Under the pieces are notes generated by a model. It did not search any database, had not been told where the DNA came from, and saw only the letters and a program-made list of their open reading frames with translations. A program made the position numbers and the translations under genes. From Streptomyces sp. 1-11 (GTDB taxonomy: Bacteria; Actinomycetota; Actinomycetes; Streptomycetales; Streptomycetaceae), in contig NZ_BJTV01000016.1 of assembly GCF_007176755.1 (NCBI RefSeq), positions 62,001-126,000 on the forward strand: 64,000 nt of DNA. Direction: 5' to 3'. Positions 24,332 to 33,059 of the stretch are shown here, one piece after another (within the stretch, counting starts at the first letter, position 1; each line of letters begins with the position of its first letter).

Positions 24332-24451
24332 ACGCCGGAAAACCCACCCGTTTAGCCATGTGAAAAGCGGGCAGAAGAAGACGGGAAGCTATCGGCGGAC
24401 GAATTCGCGGAATTTGTGAAACTAATTTGAATTTCCACTCCGGCAATGAAA

Positions 24452-24478
24452 ACGGCCCGCACGGTGCGTGCGGGCCGT
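24452..24478 (-). terminator. Intrinsic terminator for the minus-strand aminotransferase
   Basis: ACGGCCCGCAC pairs perfectly with GTGCGGGCCGT over a five-base loop. On the minus strand it is followed by TTTTC, giving a real U-run, which is uncommon in this genome. Confidence 0.85.
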
Positions 24479-24498
24479 CGTTTCGCGGACTTCTGCCG

Positions 24499-25599
24499 TC
24501 ACCGCCAGGCGTCGTCCGCCGCCCGGCGTGCCGCCGCCACGTCCACCGTCAGCCCCTGCGCGGCGAGCGCCCCGCCCAGGGCCGCCAGGCAGGCGTGCAC
24601 GGCGTCCCGCGTGGCATCCGGCCCGTAGTGGTTCACCCGGATCATCTCCTTGGCCAGGGCGCCGCCGCCGGCGGCCAGCGGCAGCCCCGGCTCGCTCCCC
24701 AGCGCGTGCGCCACCAGCTCCGACGCCACCGTGCCGGAGGGCGCCCGCAGGGTGGTGGCGACCGGCGCCGCGTCCCCGGCCTCGTGCACGTACGGCTCCA
24801 GGCCGCCCCCCAGCGCCGCGGCGCCCGCCCGGGCGGCCCGCGCTGCGCCGGCGTGCCGCGCCATCACCGCGTCGAGGCCCGCGGACTCGATCCGCTCCAG
24901 GCACGCCTCCAGCGCGAGCATCTCCAGCTGGGCGGGAGCGTGCAGCAGCGCCTTGCGGCCGCCGTCGATCCAGCGCTCCTTCCAGTCCAGCAGGGAGAGG
25001 TAGGAGCGGCGCGGGGCGTTCGGGTTGGCCGCCATGCGCGCCCACGCCCGCTCGCTCACCGAGATCGCCGACACCCCGGCCGGCCCGCCCATCGCCTTCT
25101 GCGCCCCGATCACGCACAGGTCGACGCCCCAGGCGTCCGGCAGCACCGGCTCCGCGCCGACCGAGGCGACCGCGTCCAGGTAGAACAGCGCGCCCTGCTC
25201 CCGCACCGCCTCGCCGATCTCCGCGACCGGGTTGGTGTTGCCCGTCGCCGCCTCGGCGTGCACCAGCGACACGAAGTCGATCTCCGGGTGCTCGGCGAAC
25301 GCCTCCCGGACCGCGGAGGCCGTCACCGCCGTGTGGAAGGGCACCGCGAGGTCGTGCACCGTGGCCCCGCAGTCCCGCAGCCAGTCCCCGAAGGTCTGCC
25401 CGTACGGACCCGTGATCACGTTGAGCGCCGTCGTGCCGGGGCCGGCCGCCGCGCGGATCGCGCCCTCCAGCGGCAGGAGCGCCTCGCCCTGGGTGATCAC
25501 CACGTCCTGGCGGGTGTCCAGCAGCCGGGCCACCCGGTCCTCGATGGCGGCGAACCGTTCGGCGCTCAGCGGGGGCAGATCGAGGAGGGGGTGGGTCAC
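24499..25599 (-). CDS. Class V aminotransferase (alanine-glyoxylate/serine-pyruvate type)
   Basis: A 366-residue PLP enzyme. ALNVITGPYGQTFGDWL, SLVHAEAATGNTNPVAEIG (substrate loop), LFYLDAVASVGAEPVLPDAWGVD (cofactor Asp) and VIGAQKAMGGPAGVS (Schiff-base Lys in AQKAMGGP) follow the alanine-glyoxylate aminotransferase pattern. GTG 25599 gives the usual THPLLDLPPLS N-terminus; GTG 25620 is an alternative. It is divergent from the amino-acid ABC transporter, so a role in amino-acid use is likely. The amino donor is not known. Confidence 0.87.
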   Translation of the reverse strand: MTHPLLDLPPLSAERFAAIEDRVARLLDTRQDVVITQGEALLPLEGAIRAAAGPGTTALNVITGPYGQTFGDWLRDCGATVHDLAVPFHTAVTASAVREAFAEHPEIDFVSLVHAEAATGNTNPVAEIGEAVREQGALFYLDAVASVGAEPVLPDAWGVDLCVIGAQKAMGGPAGVSAISVSERAWARMAANPNAPRRSYLSLLDWKERWIDGGRKALLHAPAQLEMLALEACLERIESAGLDAVMARHAGAARAARAGAAALGGGLEPYVHEAGDAAPVATTLRAPSGTVASELVAHALGSEPGLPLAAGGGALAKEMIRVNHYGPDATRDAVHACLAALGGALAAQGLTVDVAAARRAADDAWR

Positions 25600-25733
25600 G
25601 GCGCTGCTCTCTTCGCTCACGAGGGTCCACGAGGCCGGCCGAAGGCCGACGGAAACGAGGGTAACGCCCGCCCTCCACCCCCTCGCGACCGGCGACTTCT
25701 CAGGCCGGAACGCCCCTCGGTCATCGGTTTGAT

Positions 25734-25761
25734 TTGAGAGACCCAAACATCTCCTTATAAT
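25734..25761 (+). promoter_or_regulatory. Consensus-like promoter of the amino-acid transporter operon
   Basis: TTGAGA (25734-25739), a 16-base spacer, then TATAAT (25756-25761), 35 bases before the ATG. A perfect -10 is rare in this GC-rich genome and fits the housekeeping sigma factor HrdB. Confidence 0.6.
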
Positions 25762-25796
25762 CGGAACCCAAGATTCCCCCCACTGGAGACCTCCCC

Positions 25797-26639
25797 ATGA
25801 AAACGCTCCTCGGGCGCCGGACCCGCCTTCTGGCCGCCACCACCGCCACGGCCGGGCTCGTGCTCGTGGCCGGCTGCTCCTCGGGCAACGGGGGAGGCGG
25901 CGCCACGGTCAAGGGGGTCCACCTCGTCAAGGCGGGCCAGCTGACCACCTGCACCCACCTGCCCTACCCGCCGTTCCAGTCGGAGGTGAACGGCAAGGTG
26001 CAGGGCTTCGACGTCTCCCTCGTCGACCTCGTCGCCAAGGACCTCGGCGTCAGGCAGCAGATCCTCGACACGCCGTTCGAGAACTTCAAGACCGGCGCGT
26101 TCCTCAACTCCGGCCAGTGCGACCTGGCCGCGGCCGGCATGACCATCACCGCCGAGCGCAAGAAGAACGTCGACTTCTCCGACCCGTACTTCGAGGCCAC
26201 CCAGGCGGTCCTGGTCGACAGGAACAGCGGGATCAACTCCCTCGACGACGTCAAGGCCAAGGGCAAGAAGCTCGGCGCCCAGGCGCAGACCACCGGCGAG
26301 GACTACGTCAAGGGCAAGGGCTACGACCCGATCTCCTTCGAGTCCTCCGACGCGGTCCTCAACGGCCTGCGCACCGGCCAGGTCCAGGCCGTCGTCATCG
26401 ACTACCCGGTCGTCCAGGGCTGGCTGAAGGACAAGGCGAACGCCGGCCGGTTCAAGGTCGTCGGCAACCTCAAGACCGGTGAGCAGTACGGGTTCACCTT
26501 CAAGAAGGGCAACACCAAGCTGCGCGAGGCCGTCAGCAAGGCGATCGCCGACGCGAAGGCCGACGGCACGTACAAGAAGCTGTACGAGAAGTGGATCGGC
26601 CCGTACGACGCGTCCGCCGCCTCCCCCTCGGCCTCATGA
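25797..26639 (+). CDS. Amino-acid-binding lipoprotein of an ABC importer
   Basis: Extracellular solute-binding protein family 3, 280 residues. A lipoprotein signal ends in the lipobox LVAGCSSG. The mature part has [28 protein letters not shown] and [30 protein letters not shown], characteristic of polar amino-acid binding proteins. Its stop overlaps the permease start (ATGA). The ligand is not resolved. Confidence 0.93.
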   Translation: MKTLLGRRTRLLAATTATAGLVLVAGCSSGNGGGGATVKGVHLVKAGQLTTCTHLPYPPFQSEVNGKVQGFDVSLVDLVAKDLGVRQQILDTPFENFKTGAFLNSGQCDLAAAGMTITAERKKNVDFSDPYFEATQAVLVDRNSGINSLDDVKAKGKKLGAQAQTTGEDYVKGKGYDPISFESSDAVLNGLRTGQVQAVVIDYPVVQGWLKDKANAGRFKVVGNLKTGEQYGFTFKKGNTKLREAVSKAIADAKADGTYKKLYEKWIGPYDASAASPSAS

Positions 26640-27469
26640 CCGACACCGGCACAGCACTGCGGCCGAAGAAGAAGGGCCTGACCCGGCGGCAGCGGCGCAG
26701 CCTGTCCAGGACGGTGCAGTACGTCGTGTTCGCCGCCGCCGTGATCGCGTTCGCGCTGGCGGCGGACTGGGGCCGGCTGAAGAACCAGTTCGCCCAGGGC
26801 AGCATCGCCAAGGAGATGTTCCCCGAGGTCATCACGCTGGCCCTGAAGAACACCGTGCTCTACACGCTGTCCGGCTTCGTCGTCGGACTCGTGCTCGGCA
26901 TGGTCATCGCCCTGATGCGGCTGTCCTCCGTGGGCCCGTACCGCTGGGTGGCCGGCATCTACATCGAGATCTTCCGCGGCCTGCCGGCCCTGCTGATCTT
27001 CATCTTCGTCGGCGTGGCCGTGCCGCTCGCCTTCCCGGGCACGCAGATCCCGGGCGGCACGTACGGCAAGGTCGCCATCGCGCTCGGCCTGGTCTCGGCC
27101 GCGTACATGGCCGAGACGATCCGCGCCGGCATCCAGGCCGTGCCCAAGGGCCAGATGGAGGCGGCCAGGTCGCTCGGCTTCTCGCCGGCCCGGGCCATGG
27201 TCTCGATCATCGTCCCGCAGGCCTTCCGGATCATCCTGCCGCCGCTCACCAACGAACTCGTCCTGCTTTTCAAGGACTCCTCGCTGGTGCTGTTCCTCGG
27301 CGTCACCCTCGAGGAGCGCGAACTGTCCAAGTACGGCCGCGATCTGGCCAGTACCACCGCCAACTCCACGCCCATCCTGGTCGCCGGCCTGTGCTACCTG
27401 CTGGTGACCATCCCGCTCGGCTACGTCGTGCGCCGCATGGAGTCCAGGTCCCAGGAGGCGATCCGGTGA
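26636..27469 (+). CDS. Polar amino-acid ABC transporter permease
   Basis: HisM/GlnP-type permease, 277 residues, with a charged cytoplasmic N-terminus ([15 protein letters not shown]) before about five membrane segments. The docking loop is [29 protein letters not shown] 26636 overlaps the binding-protein stop; its own stop overlaps the ATPase start (GTGA). A single permease implies a homodimer. Confidence 0.94.
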   Translation: MTDTGTALRPKKKGLTRRQRRSLSRTVQYVVFAAAVIAFALAADWGRLKNQFAQGSIAKEMFPEVITLALKNTVLYTLSGFVVGLVLGMVIALMRLSSVGPYRWVAGIYIEIFRGLPALLIFIFVGVAVPLAFPGTQIPGGTYGKVAIALGLVSAAYMAETIRAGIQAVPKGQMEAARSLGFSPARAMVSIIVPQAFRIILPPLTNELVLLFKDSSLVLFLGVTLEERELSKYGRDLASTTANSTPILVAGLCYLLVTIPLGYVVRRMESRSQEAIR

Positions 27470-28260
27470 GCCGCGCGGAGATCCAGGTCCAGGACCTGCA
27501 CAAGTCCTTCGGCGACAACCACGTGCTGCGCGGCATCGACCTGGAGATCGGCCAGGGCGAGGTCGTCTGCGTCATCGGGCCCTCCGGATCCGGCAAGTCC
27601 ACGCTGCTGCGCTGCGTGAACCTGCTGGAGGAGCCCACCGGCGGCCGGGTCTTCGTCGGCGGCACCGAACTGACCGACCCCGACGTGGACATCGACGCCG
27701 CGCGCCGCCGCATCGGCATGGTCTTCCAGCAGTTCAACCTCTTCCCGCACCTGAGCGTCACCGACAACCTCACGCTGCCGCAGCGCCGCGTCCTCGGCCG
27801 GGACAAGGCGACCGCCGCGCGGATCGCCGCCGAGAACCTGGAGCGCGTCGGCCTGGCCGAGAAGGCGCAGGCCTACCCGTCCTCGCTCTCCGGCGGCCAG
27901 CAGCAGCGGGTGGCCATCGCCCGGGCGCTCGCCATGGGCCCGGAGGTGATGCTGTTCGACGAGCCGACCTCCGCCCTCGACCCCGAACTGGTCGGGGACG
28001 TCCTCGCGGTGATGCGCCGGCTCGCCGAGGAGGGCATGACCATGATGGTCGTCACCCACGAGATGACCTTCGCGCGCGAGGTCGCCGACCGGGTCGTCTT
28101 CATGGACGGCGGCGTGATCGTCGAGGACGGCCGCCCCGGCCAGGTCATCGGCGCCCCCCGGCACGAACGCACCCGCCACTTCCTCTCCCGCCTGCTGGAC
28201 CCGGCGATGGCCGAGGTCGAGGAGGAGAGCTCCGACCAGGTGGGCGGGGCCGAGCGGTAG
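27466..28260 (+). CDS. Polar amino-acid ABC transporter ATPase
   Basis: A 264-residue GlnQ-like ATPase powering the importer. Walker A is GPSGSGKS (about 39-46), the Q-loop is FQQFNLFPH, the signature is LSGGQQQR (about 142-149), Walker B is [12 protein letters not shown], and the switch His is in VVTHEMTFA. The GTG start overlaps the permease stop by four bases, completing a fully coupled three-gene operon. Confidence 0.96.
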   Translation: MSRAEIQVQDLHKSFGDNHVLRGIDLEIGQGEVVCVIGPSGSGKSTLLRCVNLLEEPTGGRVFVGGTELTDPDVDIDAARRRIGMVFQQFNLFPHLSVTDNLTLPQRRVLGRDKATAARIAAENLERVGLAEKAQAYPSSLSGGQQQRVAIARALAMGPEVMLFDEPTSALDPELVGDVLAVMRRLAEEGMTMMVVTHEMTFAREVADRVVFMDGGVIVEDGRPGQVIGAPRHERTRHFLSRLLDPAMAEVEEESSDQVGGAER

Positions 28261-28278
28261 CTCACTAAGGTGCCGGGT

Positions 28279-29370
28279 ATGAGCGATGACGCGGTGCTGC
28301 ACGTGAGGGGGCGGGTCCTGGCCGGACCCGAGGACGTCCGCGACGAGCTGTGGGTGGTCGGGGGCCGCGTGTCCTACGACCGCCCCGCCGGGGCGCGCGA
28401 CGTGACCGTCGTCGAGGGCTGGGCGCTGCCCGGCCTGGTCGACGCGCACTGCCACGTCGGCCTCGGCGCCGAGGGCCCGGTGGACGCGGACACCGCCGAG
28501 AAGCAGGCGCTGACCGACCGGGAGCGGGGCACCCTGCTGATCCGGGACGCCGGCTCGCCCTCCGACACCCGCTGGATCGACGACCGCGAGGACCTTCCGA
28601 AGATCATCCGGGCCGGCCGGCACATCGCCCGTACCCGCCGCTACATCCGCAACTACGCCTGGGAGGTCGAACCGGAGGACCTGGTGGACTACGTCGCCCG
28701 GGAAGCGGAGCGCGGCGACGGCTGGGTCAAGCTGGTCGGCGACTGGATCGACCGCGACCTCGGCGACCTCTCCGCCTGCTGGCCGCGGGAGGCGGCCGAG
28801 GCCGCCATCGCCGAGGCCCACCGGCTGGGCGCCCGCGTCACCGCGCACTGCTTCGCCGAGAGCTCCCTGCGCGACCTGGTCGAGGCGGGCATCGACTGCG
28901 TCGAGCACGCCACCGGCCTGACCGACGACCTGATCCCGCTGTTCGCCGAGCGGGGCGTGGCGATCGTCCCGACCCTCGTCAACATCGCCACCTTCCCGCG
29001 GCTCGCGGCGGGCGGCGAACGCAAGTATCCGCGCTGGTCGGCCCATATGCGCCGGCTGCACGAGCGCCGCTACGACACCGTGCGCGGCGCCCACGACGCC
29101 GGCATCCCGGTCTACGTGGGCACCGACGCCGGCGGCACGCTGGCCCACGGGCTGGTCGCGGCCGAGGTCGCGGAACTGGTCACCGCGGGCATCCCGCCGG
29201 TGCGGGCGGTGGCGGCGGCGAGCTGGAGCGCGCGCGCCTGGCTGGGCCGGCCCGGCCTGGAGGAGGGCGCACCGGCCGACCTTGTGGTGTACGAGGCCGA
29301 TCCGCGGGCGGACGTCCGGGTGCTGGCGGCGCCGCGCCGGGTGGTGCTGAACGGACGGGTCGTGGAGTAG
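28279..29370 (+). CDS. Amidohydrolase-family metal-dependent hydrolase
   Basis: A 363-residue TIM-barrel amidohydrolase. Metal-ligand motifs occur in order: DAHCHVG (HxH), VKLVGDW (bridging Lys region), VTAHCF, CVEHATG and GTDAGG. It resembles imidazolonepropionase/prolidase-like enzymes of unassigned substrate. It begins 18 bases after the transporter ATPase, so it is probably co-transcribed and may hydrolyse the imported compound, perhaps an amino-acid amide or peptide (inference). Confidence 0.87.
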   Translation: MSDDAVLHVRGRVLAGPEDVRDELWVVGGRVSYDRPAGARDVTVVEGWALPGLVDAHCHVGLGAEGPVDADTAEKQALTDRERGTLLIRDAGSPSDTRWIDDREDLPKIIRAGRHIARTRRYIRNYAWEVEPEDLVDYVAREAERGDGWVKLVGDWIDRDLGDLSACWPREAAEAAIAEAHRLGARVTAHCFAESSLRDLVEAGIDCVEHATGLTDDLIPLFAERGVAIVPTLVNIATFPRLAAGGERKYPRWSAHMRRLHERRYDTVRGAHDAGIPVYVGTDAGGTLAHGLVAAEVAELVTAGIPPVRAVAAASWSARAWLGRPGLEEGAPADLVVYEADPRADVRVLAAPRRVVLNGRVVE

Positions 29371-29548
29371 GGCGCGCGGGAGGGCCGGGCGGCACGGGCG
29401 GGGCGGGTGAACGAATGTGCCCGGCGATTCGAAGACGCGTACGGAAACTCCACGATGGAGTGAAGTAACGCTGGATCGCCGACCGTTCACCCACAGTGCG
29501 TACAAGGTTGACGTGTCCCAAGCAGTTTCCTCTGGGGGTCCCACCGCC

Positions 29549-30445
29549 TTGAACAGCAACAACTTCCGCATGCCCGTACGCAGGATCGCCACGGCCGCGA
29601 CGGTTACCGCGCTCGCCGCGGCGCCCGCGCTGCTGGGCGCGAGCGCCGCGCACGCCACCACCGGCCACGGCCGCGCCTCCGCCGTCGTGCTCCGCACCGG
29701 GCTCGACGTGTCCCTGCTCAACAAGACCGTGAACGTCCCGCTCGCGGTCTCCCTCAACGAGGTCCAGGCGCCGCGCAGCGCCGACCGTACCGCCCTGACG
29801 GCCCGTCTCGACGGCGTGAACGGCGGCCGCCCGTTCACCGTCCTCGGCGCGGAGGCCGCCTCCGCCCGTGCCACGGCGAACGGCCGGCTCGCCGAGGGCT
29901 CCGTCCGCCTCGTCCACGCCAAGCTGCACGTCCCGGGCCTGCCCCTGCTCTCCGTGGTGGAGGTGGGCACGGTCACCGCCAAGGCGACCTGCGCCGCCGG
30001 GAAGGCGCCGGTCGCCTCGGCGAATGTCCTCGGTGCCGTCACGGTCCTCGGCAAGCGGGTCACGCTGACCGCCGGCAGCCCCGCCGTGGTGAAGGTGCCG
30101 GGCGTCGGCGAGGTCGGCCTCGACCTCTCCCAGCGCCGGACCACCTCCCGTACGGCGGCCGCCACGGCACTCGAACTCAAGGTCTCCATCAACCCGTTGA
30201 AGCTGAACGTGGCCGAGGTGAACGGCACGGTCACGCTCGCCAAGGCCACCTGCGAGACCCCCGCACCCGCCCGGCACGACTCCGGCACCGCCCCCGAGGT
30301 CAAGCCCCAGGGCGCCCCGGGCGCCCAAGCCGACCTCGCGGAGACGGGCGGCGACTCGGCCACCCCGTACATCGCGGGCGGCGCGCTGGCACTGCTGCTG
30401 GCCGGCGGAGGCGCGGTGACCGTGGCCCGCCGCCGCAGGAACTGA
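29549..30445 (+). CDS. LAETG-anchored surface protein (SCO1860-like)
   Basis: A 298-residue secreted protein. TTG 29549 has CTGGGGGT upstream and is the likely start; ATG 29570 is an alternative. A signal peptide (VRRIATAATVTALAAAPALLGASAAHA) is followed by about 200 residues of beta-rich sequence. The C-terminus is a sorting signal: LAETG at 263-267, a hydrophobic stretch, and the basic tail ARRRRN. LAxTG is the motif of Streptomyces class E sortases, so it should be covalently attached to the cell wall. Function unknown. Confidence 0.85.
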   Translation: MNSNNFRMPVRRIATAATVTALAAAPALLGASAAHATTGHGRASAVVLRTGLDVSLLNKTVNVPLAVSLNEVQAPRSADRTALTARLDGVNGGRPFTVLGAEAASARATANGRLAEGSVRLVHAKLHVPGLPLLSVVEVGTVTAKATCAAGKAPVASANVLGAVTVLGKRVTLTAGSPAVVKVPGVGEVGLDLSQRRTTSRTAAATALELKVSINPLKLNVAEVNGTVTLAKATCETPAPARHDSGTAPEVKPQGAPGAQADLAETGGDSATPYIAGGALALLLAGGGAVTVARRRRN

Positions 30446-30462
30446 CGGGCCCCGGCCTCAAG

Positions 30463-30490
30463 GGGGGCGCCGGGCCGGGACGGCGCCCCC
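30463..30490. terminator. Convergent terminator hairpin
   Basis: GGGGGCGCCG pairs perfectly with CGGCGCCCCC over an eight-base loop, between the surface-protein stop and the convergent end of the first cobalamin run. Confidence 0.75.
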
Positions 30491-30503
30491 GGCGGCGCCC
30501 CGG

Positions 30504-31580
30504 CTACGGCAGTGCGGCCGACAGCGCAGCCAGGAACCCGCTCACCGTCCCCCGGTCCCGCACCGCCACCCGCACCCACTCGTCCCCGTCCAGGCCCGGG
30601 AACGTGTCCCCGCGCCGCACCGCGTACCCGAGCTCACGCAGCCGGCCCCGTACGGCACCCGCCTCCGGCAGCCGTACCAGCACGAACGGCCCCTCCGCCG
30701 GCGACACCACCCGCACCCCGCGGGACGCCAGCGCGGCGAGCCCGGCCAGCAGGTGGCCGCGGTCCGCCGCGATCCGGTGCGCCGCGTGCGCCGCCTCCGC
30801 CAGCGCCCGCGGCGCCACACACGCCTCGGCCGCGGCGAGGGCCGGCGTCGACACCGGCCACAGCGGCTGGGCCCGCTCCAGCGCGTCGATCGTCTCCGGC
30901 GCGGCCAGCACGTACCCGATGCGCAGCCCGGCCAGCCCCCAGGTCTTGGTCAGACTGCGCAGCACGACGAGACCGGGCACGTCGGTCCGCCCGGCCAGCG
31001 CCTCCCGCTCACCGGGCACCGCGTCCATGAACGCCTCGTCGACCACCAGAACCCGGCCGGGCCGGGCGAGCCCGGCGACCGAGCCGGCCGGGTGCAGCAC
31101 CGACGTCGGGTTCGTCGGGTTCCCGATCACCACCAGGTCCGCGTCCTCGGGCACCGCCGCCGGATCCAGCCGGAACCCGTCCGCCGCCCGCAGCAGCACC
31201 CGGTCCACGGTGTGCCCCGCGTCCCGCAGCGCCGCCTCCGGCTCGGTGAACTGCGGATGCACCACCACCGGCCGGCGCACCTTCAGCGCCCGCGCCAGCA
31301 GCACGAACGCCTCCGCCGCCCCCGCCGTCAGCAGCACTCGCTCCGCCGGCAGGCCGTGCCGCGCGGCGACCGCCGCCCGCGCGGCCCGTCCGTCCGGGTA
31401 GGCCGCGAGGGACGGCAGCGAGGCGGCGATCTCCTCCCGCAGCCACTGCGGCGGGGTGTCCGCACGGACGTTGACGGCCAGATCGACCAGCCCCGCGCCG
31501 TCGTCACGCGTCTCCGCGTCCCCGTGGTGACGCAGGTCGGGCCCGCCGCCCGGGACGGCCCCGGTCTCCTCAGTGCGCAT
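30504..31580 (-). CDS. cobC: CobC-like PLP enzyme (cobalamin aminopropanol branch)
   Basis: Class I/II aminotransferase fold of 358 residues, related to histidinol-phosphate aminotransferase and CobD/Rv2231c-type threonine-phosphate decarboxylases. Visible marks are VNVRADTPPQWL, VVIGNPTNPTSVL, VLVVDEAFMD (cofactor Asp) and LRSLTKTWGLAGLRIGY (Schiff-base Lys). ATG 31580 overlaps the cbiX end by 11 bases. It is last in the cobM run. Making (R)-1-aminopropanol phosphate for cobalamin is the likely role; the name CobC follows actinobacterial usage. Confidence 0.85.
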   Translation of the reverse strand: MRTEETGAVPGGGPDLRHHGDAETRDDGAGLVDLAVNVRADTPPQWLREEIAASLPSLAAYPDGRAARAAVAARHGLPAERVLLTAGAAEAFVLLARALKVRRPVVVHPQFTEPEAALRDAGHTVDRVLLRAADGFRLDPAAVPEDADLVVIGNPTNPTSVLHPAGSVAGLARPGRVLVVDEAFMDAVPGEREALAGRTDVPGLVVLRSLTKTWGLAGLRIGYVLAAPETIDALERAQPLWPVSTPALAAAEACVAPRALAEAAHAAHRIAADRGHLLAGLAALASRGVRVVSPAEGPFVLVRLPEAGAVRGRLRELGYAVRRGDTFPGLDGDEWVRVAVRDRGTVSGFLAALSAALP

Positions 31581-32475
31581 GGCTGTGCGAGTGCCCCCCG
31601 TGGTGGTGGCCGTCGTCGTCGGGGTGGAAGTGCGGCTGCTGCGGCAGCCCGACCTTGTCCTCGAAGCCGGGCAGCGCGATCCGGTACACACAGGAGTCGC
31701 AGTTCATCCGCAGATCGCCCTTGACGGCCTCCGCGTACCGCTCCATCACCAGGTCGAGCAGCTCCGGCTCGGGCCCGATGACGTCCGCGGAGCGCACCTC
31801 CAGCTCCGGGTGCGCGGCCGCCCACTCCTCGGTCTGCCGGCGCACCCGGTCCGGCAGGATGCCGGTGAACAGGAAGTACGGCAGCACGACGATCCGCCGC
31901 GCCCCCAGCCGTGCGCACCGGTCGAGCCCGCCGGGCACGTCGGGCGCCGCCAGCGACACGAACGCCGTCTCCACCCCGGCGTAGCCGCGCCCCTCCCACA
32001 GCAGCCGGGCCGCCTTGTGCACCTCGGCGTTGGCGTCCGGGTCGGTCGACCCGCGCCCCACCAGCAGCACGGTCACGTCGGACCGCTCGGCGGACGTACC
32101 GGCCAGCGCCTCCTCCAGCCGCCGCCGCAGCACGTCCAGCAGCGCCGGGTGCGGGCCGAGCGGCCGCCCGTAGGTGTACGAGATGCCCGGGTGCCGCTCC
32201 TTCTCCCGGTTCAGCGCCGCCGGGATGTCGCCCTTGGCGTGCCCGGCGGACACCAGCATCAGCGGTACGGCGGCGAAGCGCCGCACGCCCCGCTCCACCA
32301 GTTCGGCGACCGCCTCGCCCAGCGGCGGCGGGGACAGCTCGATGAAGCCTCCCGCGACGGGCAGTTCGGGGTGGCGGCGGCCCAGCTCCCGTACGAAGTC
32401 GCGGAACGCCTCGGCTCCGGCCTCGTCCCGGGTGCCGTGGCCGGCGATGAGCAGGGCGGGGGGCGGGGTGGTCAC
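31570..32475 (-). CDS. cbiX: CbiX-type sirohydrochlorin chelatase with His-rich tail
   Basis: A 301-residue class II chelatase that inserts cobalt (or iron) into sirohydrochlorin. Two chelatase repeats are visible: LLIAGHGTRDEAGAEAFRDF with the metal-site His in GHGTRD, and VTVLLVGRGSTDPDANAE. PLMLVSAGHAKGDIPAAL carries the second conserved His. The C-terminus ends in a His/Asp run (FHPDDDGHHHGGHSHSHAH) likely to store or deliver metal. The GTG start overlaps cobH. It is unusual beside a CobN-type late chelatase. Confidence 0.9.
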   Translation of the reverse strand: MTTPPPALLIAGHGTRDEAGAEAFRDFVRELGRRHPELPVAGGFIELSPPPLGEAVAELVERGVRRFAAVPLMLVSAGHAKGDIPAALNREKERHPGISYTYGRPLGPHPALLDVLRRRLEEALAGTSAERSDVTVLLVGRGSTDPDANAEVHKAARLLWEGRGYAGVETAFVSLAAPDVPGGLDRCARLGARRIVVLPYFLFTGILPDRVRRQTEEWAAAHPELEVRSADVIGPEPELLDLVMERYAEAVKGDLRMNCDSCVYRIALPGFEDKVGLPQQPHFHPDDDGHHHGGHSHSHAH

Positions 32476-33059
32476 GGGGTCTCCTTCGGGGAAATCGGGT
32501 GGTACAGCAGGGCGTTGAGCGCGGCGGCGGCGACCGCCGACCCGCCCTTCTCGGACACGTTGCTCACGGCGGGCAGCCCGCTCGCGCGCAACGCCTCCTT
32601 GGACTCCACCGCGCCGACGAAGCCGACGGGCAGGCCGACGACGAGTGCGGGGGAGGCGTCCAGGGCCAGCAGCTCCTCGAGGGCGGTCGGCGCGTTCCCG
32701 ATCACCCACAGGGCGCCGGGCCCGACCTGTTCGTAGGCGAGCCGGACGCCGTGCGCCGAACGGGTCAGCCCCGGACCGGCCACGGCGTCCTTCAGGCGGC
32801 AGACGGTCTCCCGGCGGGTGATGCCGGCCCCGACCATCTCGACGTCCACGACGACCGGCGCCCCGGCGTGCAGCGCGGCGTGCGCCCTGACCAGGTCGTG
32901 CTCGTCGGTGACGAGGTCGGTCGCGTAGTCCAGGTCGGCGGCGGAGTGGACGACCCGCTCCACCACCGCCCGGGTCAGCGGCGGGAGGTGCGAGGTGTCC
33001 AGCCGGGCGCGCAGCCGCCGGTAGGACTCCTGCTCGATGGGGTGGACGACACGGTTCAC
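32472..33059 (-). CDS. cobH: Precorrin-8X methylmutase CobH/CbiC
   Basis: Moves the C-11 methyl group to C-12 to give hydrogenobyrinate; 195 residues. The family features VHPIEQESYRRLRARLD, VEMVGAGITRR, WVIGNAPTALEEL and GLPVGFVGAVESKEAL are present, with the catalytic His in the HPIE/VVHSAADL segments. GTG 33059 overlaps the CbiG-CobJ stop and its own stop overlaps cbiX. It is one enzyme of the tightly coupled cobM run. Confidence 0.93.
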   Translation of the reverse strand: MNRVVHPIEQESYRRLRARLDTSHLPPLTRAVVERVVHSAADLDYATDLVTDEHDLVRAHAALHAGAPVVVDVEMVGAGITRRETVCRLKDAVAGPGLTRSAHGVRLAYEQVGPGALWVIGNAPTALEELLALDASPALVVGLPVGFVGAVESKEALRASGLPAVSNVSEKGGSAVAAAALNALLYHPISPKETP

